From positions 124,001-188,000 of the forward strand of contig JAEUKI010000003.1 in NCBI GenBank assembly GCA_016793325.1: a DNA stretch of 64,000 nt, in the 5' to 3' direction. The notes beneath the pieces were generated by a model. The model was not told the origin of the DNA. It saw nothing but the letters and a program-made list of their open reading frames with translations, and did not search any database. Made by a program: the position numbers and the translations under genes. Shown piece after piece: positions 45,132 to 52,918 of this stretch (positions within the stretch are counted from its first letter, which is position 1; each line of letters opens with the position of its first letter). Source of the stretch: Myxococcales bacterium (lineage in GTDB: Bacteria > Myxococcota_A > Polyangia > Polyangiales > Ga0077539).

Positions 45132-45677
45132 TCAGTCGACGCCGACGAGGTCGACGACGAAGATGAGCGTCTCGTTGGGGCCGATGTCCGCGCCCGCGCC
45201 GCGCTCGCCGTAGCCGAGGTTCGGCGGGATCACGAGCTGGCGACGGCCGCCGACGCGCATGCCTGCGACGCCCTGATCCCAGCCTGGAATCACCATGCCC
45301 GCGCCGAGCCTGAAGGAGAACGGCTCGCGATTGCGGTCCCACGACGAGTCGAACTTGCGGCCGGTGGACCACGCGACGCCGGTGTACTGCACGCGGACGT
45401 TGCGGCCGCTCGTGGCTTCGGCGCCGGTTCCCACGATGAGGTCGCGCTTCTCGAGGCTCGTCGGGCGCGCGCCGGAGGGAACCGTCACGTTGGGAGGCGT
45501 GCTCGGTGGCGTCGAGGAGCCCTGCGTCGACGTCGAGCTCGACGAGGATGGCTGCGCAGGCGGATCGCTCGGCCACACGACGGGCGGCTCGGGTGGAGCC
45601 TTGTTGCAGCCGCTGGCGAGCGCGAGAGACGAGACGAACAGGGCCACGAACGAGGTACGCACAGTGGTGGTCTCCAT
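45132..45677 (-). CDS. FKBP-type peptidyl-prolyl cis-trans isomerase lipoprotein
   Basis: A 181-residue protein starting at ATG 45675-45677. The lipobox LALASGC gives an acylated Cys at about residue 24. A Ser/Thr/Pro-rich linker (30-68) leads to an FKBP domain (70-181) with VQYTGVAWSTGRKFDSSWDR, VIPGWDQGVAGMRVGGRR and IPPNLGYGERG. It helps fold proteins in the periplasm or outer membrane by turning prolyl bonds. It converges with the GNAT gene. Confidence 0.95.
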   Translation of the reverse strand: METTTVRTSFVALFVSSLALASGCNKAPPEPPVVWPSDPPAQPSSSSSTSTQGSSTPPSTPPNVTVPSGARPTSLEKRDLIVGTGAEATSGRNVRVQYTGVAWSTGRKFDSSWDRNREPFSFRLGAGMVIPGWDQGVAGMRVGGRRQLVIPPNLGYGERGAGADIGPNETLIFVVDLVGVD

Positions 45678-45703
45678 GTCACCCGAAGGCAGTATTTGCG
45701 AGG

Positions 45704-45790
45704 CGGAGAGCTAGGGATTCGAACCCTAGGTACCGTTTCCGGTACACGGCATTTCCAGTGCCGCGCCTTCGACCACTCGGCCAGCTCTCC
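45704..45790 (-). tRNA. tRNA-Ser (anticodon GGA)
   Basis: On the minus strand the 87-base cloverleaf has acceptor arms GGAGAGC / GCTCTCC, a D arm (GCCGAGTGGTCGAAGGC), the anticodon arm CGGCA-CT-GGA-AA-TGCCG, a long variable arm (TGTACCGGAAACGGTACC) typical of type II tRNA-Ser, and a T arm around GGTTCGAATCC-like TTCGAAT. The anticodon GGA reads UCC and UCU. CCA is not encoded. Confidence 0.95.
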
Positions 45791-45870
45791 AACGAATCAA
45801 GCGAAACAATCGAAACAACCCAGTCAACCGCCGCATCAACAACTCGGCGAGCGCGCCTCGCAACAGACAA

Positions 45871-45915
45871 TCGCCCCCTCTCGCTTCGTCGGTGGACGAC
45901 ATCGAGAGAGGGCGA
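45871..45915 (-). terminator. Hairpin downstream of tRNA-Ser(CGA)
   Basis: A 13-base stem with one mismatch (45871-45883 against 45903-45915, arms rich in CCCTC / GAGGG) lies between the two tRNA genes. Read on the minus strand it follows tRNA-Ser(CGA) by about 18 bases and is trailed by a T-rich GATTGTCTGTTG, as expected for an intrinsic terminator or an RNase processing barrier. Confidence 0.55.
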
Positions 45916-45932
45916 CCCGTTGCGCGTTGCGC

Positions 45933-46022
45933 TGGCGGAGAGCGAGGGATTCGAACCCCCGGTACCGTTGCCGGTACACCTGATTTCGAGTCAGGCTCCT
46001 TCGACCACTCGGACAGCTCTCC
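45933..46022 (-). tRNA. tRNA-Ser (anticodon CGA)
   Basis: On the minus strand the cloverleaf has the same acceptor arms GGAGAGC / GCTCTCC, anticodon arm CCTGA-CT-CGA-AA-TCAGG, a long variable arm (TGTACCGGCAACGGTACC) and a T loop TTCGAAT. Anticodon CGA reads UCG. Unlike the sister tRNA 142 bases away, the 3' CCA is encoded (45933-45935, TGG on the plus strand). Confidence 0.95.
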
Positions 46023-46098
46023 TGCGGGGAGCGCGGAAACTAACAGACGGATTCGCCTTGTCAACGGGGAGCGCGCACGAGGCACGTTTGTCAGCAAA

Positions 46099-46416
46099 TT
46101 ACCGGGCGTACCGCGGTCTCTGGCTGTGCTCGCAGTTGCTCACGCACGAGAACTGATTGAAGTCGCAGCGGCTCTCGCAGTGCGACTGGATGTCTCGCAT
46201 GTTGGGCGACCACGCCTGCGGCTCGCAGCCCACCCGGCACGAGTCGTGGGACGGTCGGCAGAACTCGCGGCAGTTGATCTGGACCTGCATCGACGCCTGC
46301 ACCTGCATCTGCGTCGGCGCCGGCTGTTGAACGATCACGACCTCGCGCGTGACGCAGCCCGCAAGGACACAGGCGAACAGCGAGGCGGCGAGCGTCGATC
46401 GCGTGGTGGGCTTCAT
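46099..46416 (-). CDS. Small lipoprotein with two twin-CX3C modules
   Basis: A 105-residue protein; ATG 46414-46416 is used, though an ATG 21 bases upstream is also possible. Lipobox VLAGC puts the acylated Cys at residue 21. After a Gln/Val-rich linker it holds eight Cys in two identical modules of C-X3-C-X6-C-X3-C (Cys 49, 53, 60, 64 and Cys 80, 84, 91, 95). This is the spacing of disulfide-linked helical hairpins, so the protein probably has two CHCH-like hairpins held by four disulfides on the periplasmic side. No function is known to me. Confidence 0.85.
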   Translation of the reverse strand: MKPTTRSTLAASLFACVLAGCVTREVVIVQQPAPTQMQVQASMQVQINCREFCRPSHDSCRVGCEPQAWSPNMRDIQSHCESRCDFNQFSCVSNCEHSQRPRYAR

Positions 46417-46462
46417 GGTGGGCGCTTGGACGTTCATGGGCGTGCTTGCCTTTGACGTACGT

Positions 46463-47134
46463 CTACGCTCCTTCGATCTCCCTCAACAATTGCGCTTCGA
46501 ACGCGCGGAGAAACGCCGTCCGCGCTTCGGCGATGGCGCGCGCCGCGTCGGTGTGAAGAACGCCGGGGATCTTGAAGAGCTTCACGGCGAAGTGGTCGAG
46601 CGCGAAGTTCTTGTCGTCGAGCGGGCGGCTCGCGCCGCGCGGGTCCTCGAGGTTGTAGAACGGCCTGCCCATCGACGCGGACGTGGCGAAGCAGCGCGCG
46701 GCGCCGATGGCTCCGATGGCGTCGAGGCGATCGGCGTCTTGAAGGATCTTGGCGTCGATCGTGGTGGGGGTGATGCCGAGCGAAAACGGGTGCACCGCGA
46801 TCGCGTAGCCGACCGAGTCGATGGTGGCGTCGTTCCATCGGTGGTCGCGGAGCAGGTCGCGGGCGCGCTCGCCGCACACTTCGCCCGAGCGCTTGGAGTC
46901 CGGGTGGCCCTTTGGATAGTTGAACAGCTCGTGGAGCCACGCGGACGTGACGGCCACGCGCGGGGCGACGCGTTCGCGCTGGCAGAGCGTGATGGCGGTG
47001 CGCGTCACGCGGACGACGTGGGCGAGGTCGTGGGCGGCGTCGGCGCCCTCGCAGGCTCGATCGACGGCCGGGGCGAGCGCTTCGAGGTCGCGGTCGAGCT
47101 CGGGGTCGTGCGTCGTGAATGGCAGCGAATTCAC
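46463..47134 (-). CDS. HD-domain phosphohydrolase
   Basis: A 223-residue protein starting at a GTG (47132-47134) that overlaps the stop of the MBL gene (GTGA). The HD metal site is recognisable as AHDLAHVVRV, SAWLHELF (HE instead of the usual HD), and DADRLDAIG. It belongs to the YedJ-type single HD-domain group, likely a nucleotide or small-molecule phosphohydrolase. The changed second HD residue may still bind metal. Confidence 0.9.
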   Translation of the reverse strand: MNSLPFTTHDPELDRDLEALAPAVDRACEGADAAHDLAHVVRVTRTAITLCQRERVAPRVAVTSAWLHELFNYPKGHPDSKRSGEVCGERARDLLRDHRWNDATIDSVGYAIAVHPFSLGITPTTIDAKILQDADRLDAIGAIGAARCFATSASMGRPFYNLEDPRGASRPLDDKNFALDHFAVKLFKIPGVLHTDAARAIAEARTAFLRAFEAQLLREIEGA

Positions 47135-48066
47135 AGGTAGATCGTTTCTCCGACGGCGGGGATCGAGAGGGCGTGCGGGTCGAGCGAGAGGTCGTTCCAC
47201 ACGGTGCGGATGAAGGCGGGAGGCGCGTCGACGGGCTCGTCGGTGAGGACGAACGTCCCCCAGTGCATCGCGAAGAAGCGCTGCGCGCCGAGGTCGGTGA
47301 AGGCCTTCGCGCTGTCCTCGGGGTTCATGTGTTGGCTCTGCATGAACCAGCGAGGCTCGTAGGCCCCGATCGGCAAGAGCGCGGCGGTCGGCGCGCCGAC
47401 GCGCTCGCGAATGAGAGAAAACCCTGAAAAATACGCGGTGTCGCCCGAGTGGTACACGCGGTGGCCGTTGCCCTCGATCACGTAGCCGCCCCAGTGTGAT
47501 TGATCTTCGTCCATCAGCGATCGTCGCGACCAGTGCTGCGCGGGAACGAACGTCACCTTCGCCCCACCCACCTCGATCGACTCGAACCACTGGAGCTCGT
47601 GGACGCGCCGAAAGCCTCGCGCGCTGAACCACGCGCCGAGCCCCGCGGGCACGATGAACAGCGGATTCTCTGGTCGCGCAGCGAGCGCGCGAAGCGAAGG
47701 CGCGTCCATGTGATCCATGTGGTTGTGCGTCACGAGCACCGCGTCGAGCGACGGGAGCTCCTCGATGTGCAATCCCGCCGCGACGAGCCTCGGGATCGTG
47801 ACGGCGATCCGATCGAACAACACCGGGTCGATCACGAGCGATGTCCGCGCGAGCTGCACGAGCCACGAGGCGTGTCCGATCCACGTGATCGCGTCACGAG
47901 GCGCACCTCGAAGGGCGCGTCCGTCGTTGTCGACGCGCGCTGCGGGAGCGCCCTTTCCGATGGGCTTCCACTGCTGCAAACGCTCGAGACGCCACCGAAG
48001 CAGACCGGAGAACGATCGTTGGTGCGGCGCGTCGTCGAGGTTGCGAAACTTCTGCGGCTTGTTCAT
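47131..48066 (-). CDS. MBL-fold hydrolase, NAPE-PLD / UlaG-like
   Basis: A 311-residue enzyme starting at ATG 48064-48066. The zinc motif VTHNHMDHMD, HSGDTAYFSGF and AMHWGTFVLTDEP are the marks of the N-acylphosphatidylethanolamine-hydrolysing phospholipase D group, which includes the Escherichia enzyme RomA-like proteins. A phospholipid or lipid-derived substrate is inferred from the family. The basic N-terminal 45 residues may help membrane attachment. It is followed at once by the HD-domain gene. Confidence 0.92.
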   Translation of the reverse strand: MNKPQKFRNLDDAPHQRSFSGLLRWRLERLQQWKPIGKGAPAARVDNDGRALRGAPRDAITWIGHASWLVQLARTSLVIDPVLFDRIAVTIPRLVAAGLHIEELPSLDAVLVTHNHMDHMDAPSLRALAARPENPLFIVPAGLGAWFSARGFRRVHELQWFESIEVGGAKVTFVPAQHWSRRSLMDEDQSHWGGYVIEGNGHRVYHSGDTAYFSGFSLIRERVGAPTAALLPIGAYEPRWFMQSQHMNPEDSAKAFTDLGAQRFFAMHWGTFVLTDEPVDAPPAFIRTVWNDLSLDPHALSIPAVGETIYL

Positions 48067-48153
48067 TTTTGCACCACTGCCCTTCGCGAGCGTCGACGTT
48101 CGTAGCACGGAGCGCCCGGGAAAATTCTTTGTCACAATCACCGCTCTGTTTCG

Positions 48154-50391
48154 GTGACGACCTCGAGCGACCCGATCGAACGCGACGCGCGCCGCGCACC
48201 GATGAGCGCCACGTCGAGTGATGCTCGCGCGGACGTGCGTTCGGAGTCCGTCGCTGCGCGTCGCGTCGCGCTCGGCGCGATCGTCGGCGCGGCGTTCGGC
48301 GCGATCGATGGCGTCGTGGCCACGGTGCGCACCGCGCGAGGCGAGCTCACCTCCGCGGATCGAGCGACGATCGTCGCGCTCGGCGTGGTGGCTGCGTCGC
48401 TGCTCGTCACGCTCCTCGGCGCGCTGTTCGCGCTCGGCGCGCGTGCGGTCGCCGCGCGGGGACTCTTGCGCGACGCGCGCGAGTACATCGTCGCGGGGCC
48501 GTCGCGATGGTTCGCGCGCAACGAGCGGCTCGCGCTGCGCGTCGTGATGGGCATCGTGGGCGCTACGACCGCGGGGCTCGTGGGGTTTCGGTTCGCGCTC
48601 GGGGTCGTTCGCTCGGTGCGAACGCCGACGCTCGCGGCCCTGTCGATCGTGGGCCTCGGCGCGCTCTCGCTCGTGATCGGCGCGTTCTGCGCGATCGTCG
48701 CGGGGCTCGCGCTCGAGGGAGCGCTCCGTCGCTCCAAGCGCCTCGCGAGCGTCGGCGCGGTTGCGTCCGTCGTGGCGCTCGCGCTGTCGATCGCGGGGCT
48801 CGCGCTCGCGATCGCGGGTCGCGCGGTGCTCGCGAGGCTCAGCGCGTGGCCGCCGCTCGCGCTCGTCGCGATGGTGCTCACGTACTTCGCGATCGAGCGC
48901 GCGGCGGCGAAGCGGCGCTGGCGATTTGCGCCGTGGACAGCGGTCGTCGCGTCGGCGTCGGTCCTCTTCGGGCTCGCGTGGAGCGCTGCGACGCTCGGTC
49001 GATCGCAGCCCGTGCTCGACGCGGTGACGGGGCGATCGATCGTCGCGGCGCGGGTGTTTCCGTCGTTGCAGCGATGGAGCGATCGCGACGGAGACGGGTA
49101 CGGGCGGTTCTTCGGCGGCGGCGACTGCAACGATCGCGATCCGATGATCAACCCGATGGCGAGGGATATTCCTGGCAACGGACGAGACGAGAACTGTACG
49201 GGCATCGACGCGCCCGCGCCGCCGGAGGATCGACCGCCGCCGTTCGTCGCGCCTGCGACGCCGCGGCCGTCCGTGGTGCTCCTCTCGATCGACACGATGC
49301 GGCCCGATCACACGAGCTTGCACGGGTACCATCGACAGACGACGCCAGTGATCGATCGCTTCGCGCAGAACGCGGCGCGCTTCGACCGCGCGTACGCCGT
49401 GGCGCCGCAGACCGTTCGCTCGTTCGCCGGGGCGTTTACCGGTCGAACGCCGGCGGGTCTGTGTTGGGGACGCGACGTGCAGTTTCCGCCGCTGCGCGAC
49501 CCGAACGAGATGCTCGCGGAGGTCTTGCGCGCCGAGGGCTACGCGACCGCGGCGTTTACCAACACGAGCTATTTCGGGCTGACGGCTGGGTTCTTTCAGG
49601 GCTTCGAGAAGATCGAGCAAGGGGGAGGGTTCAAGGACGACGCGCCGTTCACCGCGGACCACGCGAAGCAGTGGATCGTCAACGCGGCGCGCGAGGCGCG
49701 TCCCTTCTTCGCGTGGCTTCACCTCGTCGACCCGCACGAGCCGTACACCGATCGAACGTCACCGCAGGATTTCGGGCACGAAGCGATCGATCGGTACGAC
49801 GAAGAGATCGCGCACTCGGACGCGGTGCTCGGGCGCGTGATCCCGGCGCTCGACGAGATCGCCGCGCATCGGCCGCTCGTGGTCATCGTGATGAGCGACC
49901 ACGGCGAGGGCTTCGGCGAACACGGCGTCGTGTTTCACTCGTTCGACGCGCACGAAGAGGCGCTGCGCTCGGTGCTCGTTGTGCGAGGCCCCGGCGTGAT
50001 CGCAGGCCCACGAAACGCCCTTGTTTCGCTGATCGATCTCTATCCGACGCTGCTCGCGTACGTGGGTCGAACGCCCACCTTGCGCTCTCCGTCGCGATCG
50101 CTCTTGCCGCTCCTGCAAGCGGCGCCGGGCGCGAACGTCCCGTGGCGCGGGGCGGTGTTCGCGGACGTGTCTCCGTCGGGTGACTCTCGACCGACCAGCG
50201 TCGCGCTCGTCGCGCCGCCGTGGAAGCTCATTCACGACGCGACGCGCGGGGCGTGGGAGCTCTACCAGCTCGATCGCGATCCGCTCGAGCGGAGCAACGT
50301 CTTTCACCGCGAGCCCGCCGTGGCCGAGCAGCTTCGCGCGCGGCTCGCGGACCTCGCGCGCCCCTCGATCGCGCACTGCCCGAGGAGATAG
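48154..50391 (+). CDS. Membrane sulfatase-superfamily enzyme with MopE-type motif
   Basis: A 745-residue protein starting at GTG 48154 (ATG 48202 also possible). About six hydrophobic segments fill residues 35-290. A MopE-like calcium/copper motif, SDRDGDGYGRFF, GDCNDRDP and GRDENCTG, lies at about 309-352. An alkaline-phosphatase-fold sulfatase domain follows, with metal site SIDTMRPDH and SDHGEGFGEH. The expected formylglycine box C/S-x-P-S-R is missing; the place of the nucleophile reads PQTVRSFAGAFTG, where a Thr or Ser may act as in phospho-transferases. It could therefore transfer phosphoethanolamine or similar groups. Confidence 0.88.
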   Translation: MTTSSDPIERDARRAPMSATSSDARADVRSESVAARRVALGAIVGAAFGAIDGVVATVRTARGELTSADRATIVALGVVAASLLVTLLGALFALGARAVAARGLLRDAREYIVAGPSRWFARNERLALRVVMGIVGATTAGLVGFRFALGVVRSVRTPTLAALSIVGLGALSLVIGAFCAIVAGLALEGALRRSKRLASVGAVASVVALALSIAGLALAIAGRAVLARLSAWPPLALVAMVLTYFAIERAAAKRRWRFAPWTAVVASASVLFGLAWSAATLGRSQPVLDAVTGRSIVAARVFPSLQRWSDRDGDGYGRFFGGGDCNDRDPMINPMARDIPGNGRDENCTGIDAPAPPEDRPPPFVAPATPRPSVVLLSIDTMRPDHTSLHGYHRQTTPVIDRFAQNAARFDRAYAVAPQTVRSFAGAFTGRTPAGLCWGRDVQFPPLRDPNEMLAEVLRAEGYATAAFTNTSYFGLTAGFFQGFEKIEQGGGFKDDAPFTADHAKQWIVNAAREARPFFAWLHLVDPHEPYTDRTSPQDFGHEAIDRYDEEIAHSDAVLGRVIPALDEIAAHRPLVVIVMSDHGEGFGEHGVVFHSFDAHEEALRSVLVVRGPGVIAGPRNALVSLIDLYPTLLAYVGRTPTLRSPSRSLLPLLQAAPGANVPWRGAVFADVSPSGDSRPTSVALVAPPWKLIHDATRGAWELYQLDRDPLERSNVFHREPAVAEQLRARLADLARPSIAHCPRR

Positions 50392-50396
50392 CGCGC

Positions 50397-51443
50397 TCAG
50401 AAGCGAATGCCGCTCACGAGCGCAGCGGCGCTGTTGACCGTGACGATCGTTCCGTTCGAGAGCGTTGTCGCGGCGGGGTTGTGTGATGCGATGAGCAACA
50501 CTGACGCGCCGCCGACCGCGGTGTTCGCGAAGGGCGCCGCGCGGTCGAGCAGCGACGTCGGGATCGTCGTCATCGTCGCGCCGCCCGAGAGCTCGCAGCG
50601 CAGCTCGCGCACGGTGTTGTCGGTCGCCATCATCACGAGGTCGAACGCCGCGCGCGTGAGCATCGATCCCGAAAATTGCAGCGCGATCGGCATCGGCTGT
50701 CCCGCGCTGCGCGTGAGGTAGCGGGCCATCGCCGTGTCAGTGATCGGCGACGGAGGTGCGTAGCTCACGTCGCTCACGGCGACGTCGCGCGAAAACGCCG
50801 GCACGCTTCCGAACGCGTCGACCTCGACGCGGAGCATCGTTCCTGCGGGCAAGGGCGAAGGAAAGTTGACGAAGTAGCGAGCCGCGACGAAGTCCGACGT
50901 GGAGAGCGAGTCGCGGCGCGCGATCATGGGCGATCCGCCCGGCGTGCTCACGCGGATCGTGACGCCGTCGAGCGTCGGCGGAGGCGCGTTGGGCACAGGG
51001 CGGCTCTCTTGAAACACGCAGTCGCCCGAGCGCTCGACCACCGTCGGCGAGGAGGGCGTCGAGGGGCGATCACGAAAGAGGATCGTCACGTACGAACTTC
51101 CGCTGCCGAGCGCGGGGATGGGGCGCGTCGTTCCGGCAGAGATCTCGATGGATCGAACGTCGACGACCGCCGCGTCCGTCGGTTGAACATCCGCCCCGCT
51201 GTCGCGCGAAACGTCGGTCGGCGCAGCGACGTCCGTCGGTGCGGCGGCGTCTTCGGGCATCGGCGCGGCGTCCGCGGGCGCGGGGCTGTCGGTCGGCGCC
51301 GCCGAATCCGTGGGCGACGTCGCGCCGTCTTCGCGCTCGCCGAGCGGTTGATTGACGATGCACGCGGCGAGCTGCGCGCAGGCGAGGGCGAGGGCGACGG
51401 TCGAGCGCGAGGCGACGGCGAGCGAACGGACGTTTGATTTCAT
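50397..51443 (-). CDS. Lipoprotein with Asp/Ala/Pro linker
   Basis: A 348-residue protein; I use ATG 51441-51443 because GGAG sits 9 bases upstream. Lipobox QLAAC at about residue 28 anchors it, and a linker rich in Ala, Pro, Thr and Asp follows (to residue 95). Two beta-rich repeats of about 120 residues make the mature part (SSYVTILFRDRP and ARYLTRSAGQPMPIALQ). It ends in GIRF. No family is recognised. It lies downstream of the ECF cassette on the same strand, 57 bases after its TPR-like gene. Confidence 0.82.
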   Translation of the reverse strand: MKSNVRSLAVASRSTVALALACAQLAACIVNQPLGEREDGATSPTDSAAPTDSPAPADAAPMPEDAAAPTDVAAPTDVSRDSGADVQPTDAAVVDVRSIEISAGTTRPIPALGSGSSYVTILFRDRPSTPSSPTVVERSGDCVFQESRPVPNAPPPTLDGVTIRVSTPGGSPMIARRDSLSTSDFVAARYFVNFPSPLPAGTMLRVEVDAFGSVPAFSRDVAVSDVSYAPPSPITDTAMARYLTRSAGQPMPIALQFSGSMLTRAAFDLVMMATDNTVRELRCELSGGATMTTIPTSLLDRAAPFANTAVGGASVLLIASHNPAATTLSNGTIVTVNSAAALVSGIRF

Positions 51444-51500
51444 GGGCGTGATCTCCATCGGGGTGTCAACCGAGCTATTGGCGCGGGCCTCGCGGGTCCG

Positions 51501-52313
51501 TCACCGAATCAGCGCGAGCGCCGCGTCGACGCGCGCGCGGTAGACGCCGTCCGGCCAGCGGCGGCGAAATGCCTCGGCGCGACGCTGCGCTTCGTCGTTG
51601 CGACCGAGGGTCACGAGCGCTTCGACCGCGAGGCTCTCGCGGTCCTCCGCGAGCTGACCCGCCGCAAACTGCCTTCTGTGCTGTTCGATCGCGTCGAGCG
51701 CTGCCGAAGCGCGCCCACGCGCGAGCGCGCTTCGCGCCATCTCGATGACGTTGGTCTCGGCGATGAGGTCGTTGCTGTCTCGGACGACCGGTCGTGCTTG
51801 CGTCGTACGTTGGTTGCCCGCGTCGGCGACGGACGCCATCGCGCGACCTGCGTCGACGACGAGTCCTTGGAGCGCGACCGACGGAGCGGCGTCTGCGATT
51901 CGCTGAGAAATCACGGTCGAAGCGCCGGCATCTGCGCGCTCGATCGTGTCCCTCGCGTCGGTCGAGAGCGTGCTCTGCGCGCTCGGTCGAGGCTCGTCGG
52001 GCGCGCGGCGCGTGAGTCGGTCGTGGGCGAGCGCGCCGGAGGCGACGCCGACGAGGTAGGTGAGGGCTGTTCCGAGGAGCTTCTTTCGAAGGGCCATCGC
52101 TGCGGTGAGCGGGACGGTGCTGGCGCTCGTTCCGGACTGGATCGCGGCGTCCGCCTCGGGGCTCGCGGGGGTGCCGATCGCGCCGATTGATTGATCGAGG
52201 CGCGCGAAGAGCGCGTCGGTTTGCGCGGGCGAGGGGCCTTCGCGCTCGCGCTCGGCAGCGAGGATCGAGCCGTCCCAGGGCGGCAGTGATGGGTGCTCGT
52301 CGTGCTCGTTCAT
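51501..52313 (-). CDS. Membrane-anchored TPR-like protein, probable anti-sigma partner
   Basis: A 270-residue protein starting at ATG 52311-52313; the start overlaps the stop of the sigma gene in TGATG, so the two are translationally coupled. A cytosolic N-terminal part (1-75) leads to a single transmembrane helix (LLGTALTYLVGVASGALA, about 79-96), then a linker and a TPR-like helical pair near the C-terminus (MARSALARGRASAALDAIE). Position and topology suit an ECF anti-sigma factor that senses the periplasm. No zinc-finger (HxxxCxxC) is seen, so this is inference. Confidence 0.78.
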   Translation of the reverse strand: MNEHDEHPSLPPWDGSILAAEREREGPSPAQTDALFARLDQSIGAIGTPASPEADAAIQSGTSASTVPLTAAMALRKKLLGTALTYLVGVASGALAHDRLTRRAPDEPRPSAQSTLSTDARDTIERADAGASTVISQRIADAAPSVALQGLVVDAGRAMASVADAGNQRTTQARPVVRDSNDLIAETNVIEMARSALARGRASAALDAIEQHRRQFAAGQLAEDRESLAVEALVTLGRNDEAQRRAEAFRRRWPDGVYRARVDAALALIR

Positions 52314-52918
52314 CACAGTCCTCGCTTCGCGCGGAGGCGCCGAAGTGCTGCGTCGAAGTCTGCTCGCGCGAGGCGGAGCCGCGAGTACGCAGTGTTCAGG
52401 GGGATCGCGAGCGCCTCTGCGACCACGGGGATCGGCTCGCCGTCGATCTCGTGCATCACGAACACGGCCCTGCGATCGAGCGCGATGTCTTCGAGGGCCT
52501 CGATCACGAGCGCTTGTTGTTGACGCTGCGCGACGAGCTCGTCGGGCAAGCTCTTCGTGTCGGGTTCGTCGCGAGGGTCGTCGCTCGAACGTCGCTTTTG
52601 CCAGGAATTCTTGCGGTAATCCGAGGCGATTCGCAGCGCGAACCCGAACACCCACGGGCGCAGCGGACGGCTCGCGTCGAAGCTCGCGCGGTGGCGATAG
52701 ATCGCGAGGAAGGTCTCGTGCGCCTGGTCTTCGAGGTCTGCCTCTCGGACGCCGAGGCGGCGCAGCGAGCACCAGACGTACGAGCAGTGGGCGCGAAAAA
52801 AATGAGCGAAGTCGTCGCTCGGCGAAGCCGGGTGCGAGGCGGGCGATCGTGGGGGTTCGGGCCTCGGGTCGAGGTTCACGACGACCTGTGTTTGGAGGGA
52901 CGAACCACGATCCGTCAC
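52313..52918 (-). CDS. ECF-family RNA polymerase sigma factor
   Basis: A 201-residue sigma factor. The start GTG 52916-52918 overlaps the stop of the upstream gene (GTGA), which fixes it among many possible GTGs. Region 2 is DLEDQAHETFLAIYRH and PLRPWVFGFALRIASDYRK, and region 4 is ALEDIALDRRAVFVMHEID with helix-turn-helix IPVVAEALAIPLNTAYSRL. It sits between a secreted protein and a membrane protein, both coupled to it, a layout common in myxobacterial ECF modules. Confidence 0.92.
   Translation of the reverse strand: MTDRGSSLQTQVVVNLDPRPEPPRSPASHPASPSDDFAHFFRAHCSYVWCSLRRLGVREADLEDQAHETFLAIYRHRASFDASRPLRPWVFGFALRIASDYRKNSWQKRRSSDDPRDEPDTKSLPDELVAQRQQQALVIEALEDIALDRRAVFVMHEIDGEPIPVVAEALAIPLNTAYSRLRLARADFDAALRRLRAKRGL

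Noticed and set aside
48154..50391. Classical arylsulfatase
   Set aside because: The C/S-x-P-S-R formylglycine box is absent, so sulfatase activity is not asserted.
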